Assembly: GCA_034096865.1 (NCBI GenBank)
Contig: JAWQFJ010028261.1
Coordinates: 1-64,000, forward strand
Direction: 5' to 3'
From: Theodoxus fluviatilis
Lineage: Eukaryota; Mollusca; Gastropoda; Cycloneritida; Neritidae
DNA: 64,000 bases
A program made the position numbers and the translations under genes. Below are positions 22,957 to 35,729 of the stretch, piece by piece (positions within the stretch are counted from its first letter, which is position 1; each line of letters starts with the position of its first letter). Below the pieces are notes generated by a model, which worked only from the letters and a program-made list of their open reading frames with translations, was not told where the DNA came from and made no database searches.

Positions 22957-24658
22957 GTATTAACTAAGAAGTTGGGCAATGGTGGATGAGAGAATGGTAC
23001 ATTCATCGGTGGTCAGCTGTGAATGAAAGCATCCCTGGAGAGATTCCTCAGCCCTCGACACATTATGCCCTCAAGGCTGGTTTCTTACAGTGAATTGCTT
23101 GTGTGAATGTGTGTGAAGGCATGGAAAGTGTCTTTAAACACTGGACAATTCAAGGCACTCGGAAAGCTTCACAAATGCAAATTGTTCACATACAATACCT
23201 CTGGCAATGTACAAATGTCTACAAGCATTTGAGTACAGATTTTTTTTATTCCTTAAGGGTTAACAAAATACTCATTTGGGGCTCAAGAACAAGTTGCAAA
23301 TGAATAGTTCAAAATGTTATGTTCTTCTGTAGGCCCAGAAACAACGGTCCACTCTTTATCCCAGCCTCTGTATATCACTTTAAACATACACAATGTATAA
23401 ATTAAACATTGCAAAGTATGTGACTTAAATTGTAGTTTGGCAACCCCGATGGGCTGGACAGGCTCTTATCTTTGCCAATAAGTTTCAACAGGCTTTAGGC
23501 ACTTCTAGGGTTAAAGGTAGGCCTGTTTAATTTTCAAACATCTATTGTGTCAAAATGTCATCCAAATGCGAGATGTGGTTTTGTAGCTTAAATTACCCCT
23601 TCCCCTTGTGCTGTTAGTTGCAACTGCAATCATAGTGGGCTGTTTAGGATGCGTGTGTGCTAGCATGTGCAAGAGAGAGTGTGTATGTATGTGTGCACAT
23701 GCACGTGCGAGGCAGTAGATGAATGTGCATGTGTGTGTGTGTGTGATATTTAGATGGCATGGGGCCAACCATGCTGTACCAACAGTACTGCTAGATCGGA
23801 TATCCTTCCAGTCCACACTCGGACATAGGGATCTGTGATGAAGCCATTTGGGCGATTTCTGAGGTAAAATATATTTAATTTGATGCTGAAAAGGCATGCA
23901 CGTTAAGAAGGGGTGTTCTCTGACTTTAATACATTACAAAATCCATGCTGTAGCCAGAAAATAGTTAGATTGTTCATATCTGCCGAGACTACAATGGCGC
24001 TACAACAAAGAAAATCAGTCACTGCATGTTGAGAAGCGTGTGGATGGGATATCAGCAACAAACTGATTATCTGAAAAAGGAAATATGCAAAACACAAAGG
24101 CAGTCACAGACTTCTCACTTTTCTTGAACAAATTGCACAACAGAAATCTCAAAATTCTGCCACTTCTAGATCCACTTAGCCTCATGCAAGAAATGCTGCC
24201 AAAATTATATTCAAAAGTTGGTGCTTTTTGTTTTTCAAAGCAGCTTATCTTCAATGGTTATGAGAGTACTTCTGAGAGGGATGGCTGCACGAGACTTCTG
24301 GCTGGTTAGTCTGGCATTCAGCTGAAACTGCCCAACACCCCAACCACAGTCGAAATCCTGCAGTCCTTGTATGTACACAAGCTCCAGTGGGGCATGGCCA
24401 CAATGGCAAAGTGTGGGAGAACAGCATACCAACTGCAGGCAACAAGCTAGGACTCCTCGACTGATGACACTCACTAGCTGGCTTGCACACAGCTAGGGTC
24501 AAGTTACATTAGAGGTGACAAGTTCCATGACCAGGAGTTCGGAATGAGCTGGGGTGTGCCCATTACTGGCACCTGTACACCATACTGCAGCTTGGCTCAC
24601 AGCAGCAATAGACAAGGTAAGTCTGACCTCGAATTTCAGCTCTGTCCATGGTAAAGTC
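22957..24658. other. Intergenic sequence downstream of PIGV
   Basis: No gene recognised. Contains a short GT-rich patch near 23,690-23,745. Part is probably the PIGV 3' UTR on the minus strand. Confidence 0.5.
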
Positions 24659-25501
24659 TCAGGTCCAGGGCAAGAAGTTGGAGAAGGCCACAGTGCCAAT
24701 GATGAAGTATACCACAAAGTACACTGCAACCGCGAGTCCTGCAGATGAGTGGAAGGGTTTTTGTCCAGTCAACTGGTCAGTGAGGGCATTCTTGTAGGGC
24801 TGGTGCAAGTTTTCTGGTGTGTCCAGGGAGGGATATGACCCCTTGCCTGCACGGAGGTCATAGGGGTTGCGGAGCACGGTAGGCCGAGATTCTCCATCGG
24901 TCAAGTAGGCAGCGTACCAGTACAGCAGCGGGCAGGAGGAGGCCAGCATCCTGGTCAGCACCTGAAAAATTAAGACACCTAAACTGTTCCATGTGGGCTG
25001 GGGGTAAAAATAGACCCACTGTGTCTCCCTGTGGGAGTTATACAAGGCAAATAATGAGGGGAATTGAGACTTAAATTGCACCTTATCTAACCAGCTTTGG
25101 TGATTTTGTAGTCACTGGCCTTACATAGCCAACAAAGGCTGACAGGCTGTAAGACGTTATTCATTCGTTCATTCTTTAACTGTAGCTTCATGGTGTCAAG
25201 GTCCACTGTTCCAGTGCTCAGCTCTCATCCTTCTCAAGAAGCCGACAACATTTTATCCAGTAGCTCAGTGAGCTGCAGATCTTGGCATTCTGACTGCAGC
25301 TTAATTATAATTTATATCCTTGACATCAAGACTAAAAACTGAGACTTGACATTCTATGTTAATGTATTTGGATAAGTTGTCAGATTGCTTCTTTACTTAA
25401 TTCTCCTGTTGACTCATTCATTGGTTCGATTGTTCCCTTGTTCGGCGGTTTTATTGCGGTGTGTGTGTGTGAGTGTGTGTATGTGTGTGTATGTGTGTGA
25501 A

Positions 25502-25533
<32 letters not shown>

Positions 25534-28500
25534 TGTGTGTGTGTGTGTATGTGTGTGTGTGTGTTTAGTTTCCACCCCCGCCCCCCGCCCCGCCCCCCAC
25601 CCCACCTCTTTCTCATATTCTTGGATGATAGGTTGATTGGTGTATCTACTGATTGTCTTTGTGAAATATATTATGCCATGAACGATTGCAGCCATTTCCA
25701 TTTCATTATTGCACGATTGATAGGTCGGCAAATTGACTAACTGACAGCGTGATTAGCATGCTTGGTCATGAATGGTCACTGTTATTTAAATTTCAATGGG
25801 TTCAATTACCATGACTCAATGAGAGAGACTTGACAGTTTATGTTAATGTATTCAGATAGTAGCTGTCGGGTTTGTTATTCAGTTAATTCTCTTGTTGACT
25901 GATTCTTTTTCTATTGTTCAGTGGTTTTACTGCTCTGTGTGTGTGGGTGTGTGTGTGTGTGTGTGTGCGTGTGCGTTACTTCTTCTTCTTTCTTTCTTGT
26001 GCCGCCCCCCCGCCCCCCACCCATCCCCCACCCACCCCTTCTCATATTCTTGGATGTAGGTTGATTGGTGTATCTACTGATTGACTTTATGAAATTCTTT
26101 ATGCCAGGAATAATTGCAACTATTCCAATTTCAATGTGTGTATATGTCTAGGATCTATAACTTATCATGGTGTGTTGATGCAGATAAGAACATCTCAAAA
26201 TGTTATAACTGACGTCATACAGTATGGGTCTTGGCAAGACCTCCAGAAACCTTAATCTCGATGTCCATATCTAGAATGTGGGTGCTCCTAAGACTGCTAA
26301 TACAGGCTTTTTTGTATGTATGTGTGGTGACCAAACATGAGTTTTTGGGTCAACTGGGTATTCCTAGGACTGCTAATACAGGCTTATTTGTATACTGTGT
26401 GTGGTGACCAAACATGAGTTTTTGGATGAATGAGGGTGAATTACTTAATGTGTGTGTTGGTGTGTATAAACGTGTGTATGTATGAATATGTGTGATATAG
26501 AATAAATGATGGCGAGCCACAGGCAGACTGGCAATGCAGTGTATGATAGAAACTAATACATATAATTATACGTATAAAGTGAGGCACCTGGCATGTGATT
26601 ATGGAAACCTTTTATCAAGCTACTTTTTTGTTAACTTCTGGTCTCATTTAGGTTTATGATGGATGTTGTAAATGCCCTTATACCATAGCAGATCTTCACT
26701 ACTCTATATATCTTGAGCGGTGGCCAGATAAGGTTTAAGAATAGGCACTTGTCGGAGTCGTAAGAAATGATATTTTTTTCTTTTGTTATCATCATATTTT
26801 TCCTTTCCCCTTTTCCCCGTACCCTTACCCTCATTACCCCTCCCCTGCCTCAGCAGCAATCAGGGTCTGTGTCTGTGCCTGTGTGTGACTGGAGGGTTGG
26901 CGACCGCTTGCAAGTAAAGGAACATCAAAGAATTAATAATAAGTCTCATTTCAGATGAATATTAAAATAGCTACATTTAATGTAAAAGGCCTGGGGGACT
27001 TTAGAAAGAGAAGGAAGGTGTTTACTTGGATCAGAGACAACAAGTATGAAATTATCTTACTTCAGGAAGTACACGTGACCAAGGAAAAAACTCAACTCTG
27101 GGTGCAGGAATGGGGCTATAAAGCTATGTTTTCAGGAGATAGTTCTTCATCAGCTGGGATAGGAGTTCTATTCCAACCAAATTTCCCACTAAAGATAGTG
27201 GAATATAACGAAGTTATGGTGGGAAGAATACAAAAAATAAAAATGGAAATAAACAACAGGACCTATACATTATTTAATATATATGGGCCAAATAATGATG
27301 ATGCCATGTTCTTTCATATTTTAGATATGGAAATAGGAAAAAACCAAGGTGGCAGTGTCATTCTGGGAGGAGACTTTAACGTTATACTCGATGTCCACCT
27401 TGACAAAAAGGGAGGAATATTGGCAACCAAACATAAACAAAGGGAAAAATTAATACATGTAATAGAAAAGTATGATCTGTATGACATTTGGCGCTTGTAC
27501 CATCCAAATGACAAAATCTTTACATGGCATTCAAATACAAAACCAAAAATTTCTTGTAGACTTGATTACATACTGATATCATCGCATCTTGTTAACAACA
27601 GTCGTGCGGCAAGAATAATTCCGGGATTTCTCTCTGACCACTCTCTTGTTTATTTTAATCTAGACACATTAATACCTGCTCGTGGTCCAGGGTATTGGAA
27701 ACTGAATACAAATTTACTTCTTGATGAGGATTACAAAATAAGAATACAAAGCAAAATACAGGAAATAATGACTATCAACTCTGATGCAAATCCAAATACC
27801 AAATGGGAACTTATCAAAGGAACTGTAAGGCAGGAATCCATAATTTATTCTGCTCAAAAGCAAAAGGAGAAAACTAAGAGGGAAATAGGGCTCCAGAAAG
27901 ACATAGAAAGCATAAATGAGGAGATTCAAAAGTCAAGCTCGAAAGACTCGGCCCTACACGCTAAACTGGAAACTAAGCAAAAAGAACTAGAAAGAATGTA
28001 TGATGAGAAAGTACAAGGAATAATTCTAAGAGCAAAAAGCAGGTGGGTGGAAGAAGGTGAAAAAAATACAAGATACTTTGCACAACTTAGAAAAGAGAAA
28101 CTATGAAAACAAAGTTATAACAGAATTGAAAGTTAATGGGTCAGACATACATAACCCCTCAGAAATCTTAAAGGAGGAAAAGCACTTTTTTGAACAACTG
28201 TACTCCAAAAAGTTAGACAGACCTTCTTCTCATAGTGGTGATATTTTCCCAAGTAACATTCCAAAACTCAGCAATGATGAAAAACATATTTGTGAAGGTC
28301 TACTGACTGAAACTGAATTGGAAGAATCTATACAAGGTATGAAAAACAACCGAAGTCCAGGTAGTGATGGAATCCCCAGTGAGTTTTATAAAGTATTTTG
28401 GCCAGACATTAAGACCTACCTCTTAGATTCAATGAATCATTCATTTGAGAAAGGAAAGCTAACAATGCTACAGTGTCAAGGTATTATCACTTTGATTCCT

Positions 28501-31500
28501 AAAAAAGATCAAGACAGAACATATTTGAACAACTGGAGACCAATCACCTTACTGAACGTTGACTACAAAATAGCTGCGAAAGCAATAGCAAATAGAATTA
28601 AAAAAGTTCTTTCAACCATCATACACCACTCCCAAACTGGCTTTATAAAAAATAGATATATAGGAGAAAACATTAGACTGATACATGATGTTATCCTACA
28701 TGCTAATGAGAAAGAAATGAAAGGGTTGATTATGTTTGTAGACTTCAAGAAAGCCTTTGACAGTGTTGACCATGACTATATGATCAAAGCACTTGAGCAT
28801 TTCAACTTTGGCAAAGACTTGATACAGTGGATCAAATTATTTTACACAGATGCACAAAGCTGTGTAACTAACAATGGATACATGTCAGCATTTTTTAAAG
28901 TAGCCTGCGGAACAAGACAGGGATGCCCTCTTTCTCCTTATATTTTCAACATTGTGATTGAAATTTGTTCTCATTTAATAAGAAATAATGACGACATTCA
29001 AGGTTTCAAACTTCTGGATACCTCTGTCAAAATGACTGCATATGCTGATGATCTTACTATTTTTCTAGATGGAACAGAAAGGGATCTCAGCACTACCTGC
29101 TCCATTCTTGAAAGCTTTGGAGAAAACTCTGGCTTAAAAGTCAGCTATGAAAAGAGTGCCATTCTAAGAATAGGTCCCCTCAAAGACACTCAGGTCAGAC
29201 TATGCCAGGAAAAGAACTTTACATGGACTTCAGAGGGCGTTAAAACACTTGGAATATTTTTCACTAATGAAATAAGCAAAATGACTGAAATAAACATGAA
29301 TGAGAGATTAAGAAAATGGTTATTCTATTACACAAATGGAAATCTCGTAACCTCACCTTATATGGTAAAATAACAGTCATTAAGATGCTAGCTTACCCTA
29401 TTATACTATACCCATTGACAAATCTACCTGATCCAACCAAGAATCAACTGAAAGCAATAAACAAGGAACTGTTTAAGTTCTTGTGGAATGATAAACCTGA
29501 CAGAATAGCTCGAAAAGTAATGTGTCAAAAGATAGAAAAGGGTGGTTTGAAAATGTTAGATGTTCAAAGCTTTCAATCAGCAGTTAAAGCAAACTGGATA
29601 ATACGCTACACCAACTCTAACAATCAAGGAGAATGGAAAACAACATTTAGACATTATCTCAGTAAGATTGGGAAAGAAAATTTCTTAAATTCAACATTGA
29701 ATGAAAAACACCTCAAGCTGTACATCCCTCAAAACACCTTCTTTTATGATGTAATGAAGCACTGGAATAAGGTTGTTGGGATAGAAAATCCTGCTGACAA
29801 TATACTAGAACAATCCTTGTGGTATAATTCAAATATATGTCATTGCAGGGTACCAGTCAAATCCAAACAAGAAGGGCAAAGCCCATACGACTCACATGCT
29901 TGACCTTGACCTTTATATGACCTTGACCTTCATGTGACCTTCAAGGTCACCTTCAGGTGACCTTCAAGGTCAAGGTCAAACAACTAAACCTACCAATGAC
30001 ATCATACACAAAGAAATGCTTTACACATTTTTCCTACCAAAATACATGTGACCTTGACCCAAGGTCAAGGTCATCCAAGGTCATGCAACACAAAGCTGTT
30101 AATTCAAGACATAGGAAGCACAATGGTGCTTATTGGCACTTTCTACCATGAGATATAGTCAATTTTAGTGGTTCACTAGCCCATTTTGGTCACATTTCAT
30201 AAGGGTCAAAGTGACCTTGACCTTGATGATATGTGACCAAATGTGTCTCATGATGAAAGTATAACATGTGCCCCACATAATTATTAAGTTTGAAACAGTT
30301 ATCTGCCATAGTTCAGGGTCAAGGTCACTTCAAAATATGTATACGATCCAACTTTGAAGAGCTCCTGTGACCTTGACCTTGAAGCAAGGTCAACCAAACT
30401 GGTATCAAAAGATAGGGCTTGCTTTGACCTATATACCACTTGTAGCTGAGGTCGCCATTCTCAATAACGTGGGAGAAAATTGGGAAAATGTGAAAAAAGA
30501 CTGTTTTTGAGACCACATTTATGGCTCCTGTGACCTTGACCTTGAAGCAAGGTCAAGTCACTATGTATGTTTTTTGAGGCCTTGTCATCATACACCATCA
30601 TGCCACATTTGGTGTTGATAGACTTAATAGTCTCCGAGAAAAATCCAACGTTTAAGTTTTTTACGGACGCCCGCCCGCCCGCCCGCCCGGACGGACGCCC
30701 GGACGGACGGACGACACGGCTCAGTACATAGACTCACTTTTGCTTCGCATGTGAGTCAAAAATGGGCTGACAAGGGTATCTTGCAGGTGAAACATATTGT
30801 TAAAAACAATGATCTAGTCAGTTTTCTCAATCTGAAGACAAAGTTCAAATTGGATGCAGAGGATATCTTTACTTATCAAACAATAAAAAAGTCTATTCCA
30901 CAGGAATGGATGCAAAAAATAAAAAACGACCAATGTCAAAGTCAGTGTGAGAGAATTAGTGAAAGAATAAATAGGGTATCAAAATGCACTAACTTCTTTT
31001 ACTCAGTTCTAATTGACAACATGGACATAGACATTCATTCCCAACAAAAGTGGGAAAAATCATTTGAGGGCAATAACATTGATTGGGAAAGCATTTATAC
31101 TCTGCCAAAGCAATGCACAATAGACACTCAGCTAAGAACCTTTCAGTTCAAATTCTTACACCGGATTACATCAACAAACACCTTCCTTCTACGTATAGGA
31201 AAATCATCATCATCACTTTGTGGATTTTGCTGGTGTTGTATTGAAACACAGGAACATATATTCTGGGAATGTCAAGTAATACAAGATTTCTGGAGCAAAC
31301 TACAGCAATATTTAGAAAGCAGAAAGGCAACATTTTCCAAATGTAAATATTCCATATTCTTTGGTGACAAGCTTGCTCCTCCTATTGTAAATCTTATCTT
31401 AATATTAGCCAAAAAATATATTCATCAAGCAAAGTGTCGAAATTATGAAATAGCATTTGACTCCTTTAGGCAAGTCCTTCAGTACACATACAACATTGAG

Positions 31501-31819
31501 GAAAGAATTGCTTTCAGAAATGGTATATTGGAACAGCTTCAGAGCAAGTGGTTGCCAGTCCTACCAATATAAATAAAAATGCCATAAACATTACAAGAAA
31601 CTGTCCTTGCCCAACGCCTCTTGGACTCCTCAAACCCCCCCCGCCCTCACCCCCCCCCCCCCCCTCTCCTCTCCCTTTCCCCTTCCCATTCCAGATCTCA
31701 TCTCCCATGCTCATCTGCCCCCATGATAACTACAGCATGTAATCTTATGTACAATTCTTCAGGTTTTCTATCCTTTTTATTTTTCTTCTTAATATTTGTT
31801 TATTAATTATTATGATTAA

Positions 31820-31850
<31 letters not shown>

Positions 31851-31906
31851 CATTAGTTATTAATTGTTAATTGTTAATTATTTATTATTTATTGTTAATT
31901 ACTATG

Positions 31907-31965
<59 letters not shown>

Positions 31966-34588
31966 ATTTTTTTTTCCTACTGTTGTGAAAAGTTTTGAGC
32001 AGATGTATGTGTATACTCCCCTTTCTGAATAAAGATATTAAAAAAAAAAAAAAAAAAAAAAGACTAAAAACTGTTAATCTATTTTGGGAAATTTTATAGA
32101 AAATCATTCTAAGATAAAATTAATATAATTTTCAATTTACTGAAATAGTTTATCATAATAACTTTACTTGCCATTGTGACTCAAGGGCTACTGACAATGA
32201 TCACAAGATGTTGCATTCTTTTAACTGTACCTGCACTGAAACATCTATCACTTACATTTTGCACCAATATGAATCATTCATGCACATACAGATCCAGAAG
32301 GATTGCCTTGAGGTCCCATATAACTTCTATCCATAAATAGAACCCAGATTGGAATCAACTGTACTTACCTGAATATGCATGAAGAGGAGGCCGAAGGTTA
32401 GCAGGAAGGAGAGGTGCACCATGAACAGAAATAGCTTCCTGTTCTTGAATCCAAAATCCACTGCAGGTTCTGTTCTGTCCTCATCTTTTTTGCTAGGTAC
32501 GTCCTCACTGGCTTCCAATCCAAACCTCATACAGAACCCTTGGTTCTTGACAAAATAGTGCAAGCAAGCACTGAAAGCAAGGAGGGCTATAGGTGTGGCC
32601 AAAATGAAGTTAGGAATTTGCTTCCACTGGTAATATTTGAACAGACCCACGCTCCAGTGACTTTTCTGAACGTACTCATAAGACAAGGGCAGAGTGTCGC
32701 TACACCATGATGAGTATGGTGGACCCCACATCTTATAATTTTGTTCCTGACCATATCTAAAGATGAAATCAGGCATGGCAGAAGTGTCTCCAGGAAAGCA
32801 AAAGGTGGAATAGGCAAAATACTGAAACAAGCCAAAGGGGACCAAACACAATACTGTGCAAAGAAGTCCAGAACAGCCATAAAGGTAACAGTATGTAAAA
32901 AATATCACAAAGGTATCTTCTTTGCTTTGCATTTCAGTGAAACAAAGTGCATACAGTCTTTTCAGGAAGCCAACAATCTTCTTGTACCACAAGAAGCCAA
33001 GAGAGACAACTCCATTAGACCGCACTGCCCCACTCAGTCCCCAGTAGAAAGCAGCAGAGAAGCCCTCAGTGTTGACAAGACAGAGCCAGCCCTTCAGGCT
33101 GAAAAAGCAAAACATGGTCTCTGAGTAGGAGGATGACATGAAGACAGAGGCAGGGTTGATGCAGAAAAGCAGAGCTGCTTTGTAGGCCAGTTTCTCATCC
33201 TTCAGCACCCCACATCCCAGCTTGAACAGCAGGACTGCACTCTTCACAAACAGCCAGTTGTTCAGCAGCACAGCCATCAACAGCAGGATGTTTGCATAGC
33301 TCATGATGAACGATAAAGGCCAACCAAGAGTGCTGGCCAAGAACCGAACCACCAGAGGGAACATGGGGAAAAATGCCAAAGAATTTTCATAGGTGTAGCC
33401 ATGCTCAGCTATGTGTAGGAAATAAATGCCATCCCATCGCCTCAGGCCTCCAATCAGGAAGCTGACCACCTTGTCTGCAAACGATTCTGCTATATCTGGT
33501 GACTTTGGAGGGCTGAAGGCATCGGCATTGTGGTCTGGTATGACGGCATTCGCAACCATCTGCAACAAAACATTTGTTTTGGTGACACAACGAACTAATA
33601 AAACAAAGTTGTGTCCTTACATTTTTGTATGCTATACTATTAGACTTTGGAATGCCCTTCCATTCGACCATTGCAGCTTAGACATGCTCCATCAGTTTCA
33701 GCCTTCAAAAGTACATTTCCTCCATCTCAGATGACTCATTAATCTGTTGCATCAGAGAGCAGCAGTTCTGCTGATACCAGCGCTCTATAAGTGCCATACA
33801 TACATACATGCATCATTTGTCACGGTATTTTTCTGAGTCGATATCCCCCTGTAGGTTCGGGGCAAGAATTGACCCACCGCGTCTCCCTATGCGATTCCTA
33901 AGAGGCGAATAACTAGGGACACCGTGACTTGAATTGCGCTTACTCTAAAATGCTCTAGTGATTTTCGTGCTCAGTGGCCTTACATAGCCTTCAAAGGCTG
34001 ATAAATCGTAAAACACCATCCATCCATCCGAGTCGATAGTTAGGCTACATAGTATGCACTCAAGAAAATCTTATATTGATCATTATGGGCGACTGAAAAT
34101 AATTTGTCAACCGTGTTCAGTGTTCCTTTTCTCCACAAATGCGCATTGTCCGCCCCAATCACAGGAATTGACTTCTCCAATTACGAGAACGGACGGACAG
34201 ACAGTGTTTTAAGGCCCATCAGCCTTTGTAGGCTAGTAAGGGGCTAAGGGCAGTAAGGCCATTAACTGTTTAAGCACGAAAATCACTATAACAGTTTAAA
34301 GTAAACGTAAATCAAGTAACGGTGTCCCTAGTTATTCGCCTCTTACAAATCGCGTAGGGAGACGCGGTGGGTCAATTCTTACCCCGAACCCACAGGGGGG
34401 TCAGTTACGAAAAGCGACGAGAAAGGGATGCATCTGAAACAAGCTGCCTGAGCTTCCTTCAACCAAACTGATCCTGTTTACTGAACATAACTTTAACTAT
34501 TGCATATAATTCCCACCTGAATTGCAAAAACCGCAACTCTTGACAATAATGCAAAGTTTGCAATTTTATCAGATCCTGTAAGCAACAT
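24659..34588 (-). CDS. PIGV: GPI mannosyltransferase 2 (PIG-V), three exons
   Basis: Minus-strand exons: 34588-34517 (24 codons), 33559-32369 (397 codons) and 24961-24659 (100 codons plus stop), giving 521 aa against about 493 in human. Known role: ER membrane enzyme adding the second mannose to the GPI anchor from dolichol-phosphate-mannose. Sequence evidence: exon 1 gives a hydrophobic start ending SRVAVFAIQ; exon 2 starts MVANAVIPDHNADAFSPP and carries the family WD motif (GGLRRWDGIYFLHIAEHGY), INPASVFMSSSYSE and GAVRSNG; the last exon ends NFLPWT, as vertebrate PIGV does. Many hydrophobic stretches fit a polytopic protein. Donors read CAG|GTGGGA and CAG|GTAAGT; acceptors read TTGCAG and TTTCAG. 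Intron 2 hosts an antisense LINE. The exact N-terminus is uncertain (see findings). Confidence 0.95.
24987..25175 (+). mobile_element. Family B SINE-like element, copy 5
   Basis: Diverged copy starting CATGTGGGCTGGGGGTAAAA and ending with a CATTCGTTCATTC tail, in PIGV intron 2 close to the last exon. Confidence 0.7.
25459..25564 (+). repeat. (TG)n microsatellite followed by C-rich tract
   Basis: TG repeats with few interruptions, then CCCCCGCCCC-type sequence to about 25,605. The same arrangement recurs at about 25,935-26,040 in the duplicated LINE 5' segment. Confidence 0.9.
26955..31572 (+). pseudogene. LINE ORF2: endonuclease and reverse transcriptase, frameshifted and interrupted
   Basis: Starts MNIKIATFNVKGLGDFRKRR, with LLQEVH, GGDFNVILD and SDHSLVYF of an APE-type endonuclease. 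The RT follows with SPGSDGIPSEFYK, WRPITLLNVDYKI, DFKKAFDSVDHD, GTRQGCPLSPYIF and YADD at 29041-29052. A C-terminal CGFC...H-x4-C motif sits near 31,220-31,270. Breaks: a frame change near 28,085, another near 29,340, and the family A insertion at 29868. The sequence families resemble the L1/Tx1 group. Confidence 0.88.
29868..30757 (-). mobile_element. TCAAGGTCA-rich element (family A), copy 6, inserted in the LINE
   Basis: Inverted relative to the other copies: starts CAAGAAGGGCAAAGCCC and ends TTTTGCTTCGCATGTGAGTC. LINE coding continues on both sides (VPVKSK before, WADKGILQVKH after), with only A residues at the junction, so this is a clean insertion. Confidence 0.9.
31905..31962 (+). repeat. 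(TA)n tract in LINE 3' UTR
   Basis: About 50 bp of TA repeats, preceded by a (TTA)n stretch, just before the LINE polyadenylation signal. Confidence 0.9.
32369..33559 (-). CDS. PIGV: PIGV large middle exon
   Basis: This 397-codon exon carries most of the multi-spanning enzyme, including the WD motif in the first luminal loop and the conserved GVRSNG-like segment (here GAVRSNG). It ends FMHIQ and joins VLTRMLASS of the last exon in phase 0. No stop or frameshift is seen. Confidence 0.95.
33844..34029 (+). mobile_element. Family B SINE-like element, copy 6, with target-site duplication
   Basis: GAGTCGATA at 33835-33843 and 34030-34038 brackets it. It lies in PIGV intron 1. Confidence 0.85.
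34196..34400 (-). mobile_element. Family B SINE-like element, copy 7, inverted
   Basis: Reverse-oriented copy with the ACCCACAGGGG end at 34,400. Approximate duplication ATTACGA / GTTACGA flanks it. With copy 6 it forms an inverted pair in PIGV intron 1. Confidence 0.8.
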
Positions 34589-34912
34589 ATTGGTGCGACG
34601 CCACTCCAAATGATGTTGTATTTTGGTAAGGTTGCGCTGTTGAAATAACTGCTTGAGTCGACTTTACAGGGGAGTTCACTCCGGAGCAAACTCTTTCAGT
34701 TGGATGTTGACAAGAAACGTTTGTTGCCATTGGTTCACGCTTTTATTTAAACCAATGAGATACCTCCTTACATGAAAGACTTACAGACCCGATTTTTCGC
34801 TATCCATGTTGATGTATGTAGCCGAGTGCTTCGGTACCCTTCGACTCACGATGATTCATTGAAAATATTTTGGAGTCTGTACATCAGTTGAATATAGTAG
34901 AACACCTCAAGG
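34589..34912. promoter_or_regulatory. Putative bidirectional promoter between PIGV and UBE3C
   Basis: Only 324 bp separate the two divergent start codons. The interval contains an inverted pair of CCAAT boxes (ATTGG at 34729-34733 and CCAAT at 34752-34756) around an A/T-rich TTTATTTAAA. Paired CCAAT boxes are common in bidirectional housekeeping promoters. Transcription starts cannot be read from sequence. Confidence 0.6.
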
Positions 34913-35693
34913 ATGTTTAGCTCCAGTTTCAACGGCGATTTTCGTCGTAAACCGGTTCAGTGTCTCAGAGGAGCAAGTAAGAAGGTAAAATTATATGGAC
35001 TTGTTTACTTCCAACTTGCGAAATTTCAGTGAAATTTTCCTCCGTGTCGAAGTTTCCCCACTTTCGTCCACGTGCTGGTGGGGGTGCAATTACACAGGAA
35101 GGATCTGTACCATCTTACGTTCATAAATGGAGTGAGATGTTTGATTCCTTGACAAACAGCGGAGCTAACTGGATCCGATATTGGCATATAATATGATATT
35201 GTGAACTGTCCAAGCGTGGAGTTTTACATTCACATTGTATTTTCACTTTATTTTTGTTCTTCTTCCTGATGTCCACTGTTTCAGACAATATAGAGAGATC
35301 AGTTTGTATCGTAGTTTGATTGCAACGTTAACTAAGTTAAGAAACCTTTATTTTGCACGTTGACTATCATTGCTGAACTCTTTCCTAGACAGGGGCATAT
35401 AATGATATATATATATATTCTTTCGTATGAACATTCAAATCGCATCGAAACGGATTTGTTACGATTATCTTCGTAGACGTTACAAATACAACTGATTTAA
35501 CATGTTCTGTGACCTACTGGAGTAAAGGTATAATTTTCGAAATAACTTCATTAGAAATGTAATGGACAATTTACCCATCACAATTACCTAACACTGCTCT
35601 ATGCTGGGTACATTAATACATAGTATCATACATAGGTGCATGTTCTTGTAAACATTCACTGAAACTACTTGTATTATATATGTTTGTGTTTGT

Positions 35694-35729
<36 letters not shown>

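Larger units (their letters stand above)
25341..32059 (+). mobile_element. Complete-ended L1/Tx1-like non-LTR retrotransposon in PIGV intron 2
   Basis: AAGACTAAAAACT at 25328-25340 recurs at 32060-32072 right after the poly(A) tail, giving both ends by target-site duplication. Order: 5' region with two diverged copies of a segment (period about 483 bp, first at 25341, second at 25825), then an endonuclease plus reverse transcriptase frame (26955 to 31572), a 3' UTR with C-rich, (TTA)n and (TA)n tracts, AATAAA near 32028, and A(20+). It is interrupted by a family A element at 29868-30757. It is antisense to PIGV. No ORF1 was found. Confidence 0.9.
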
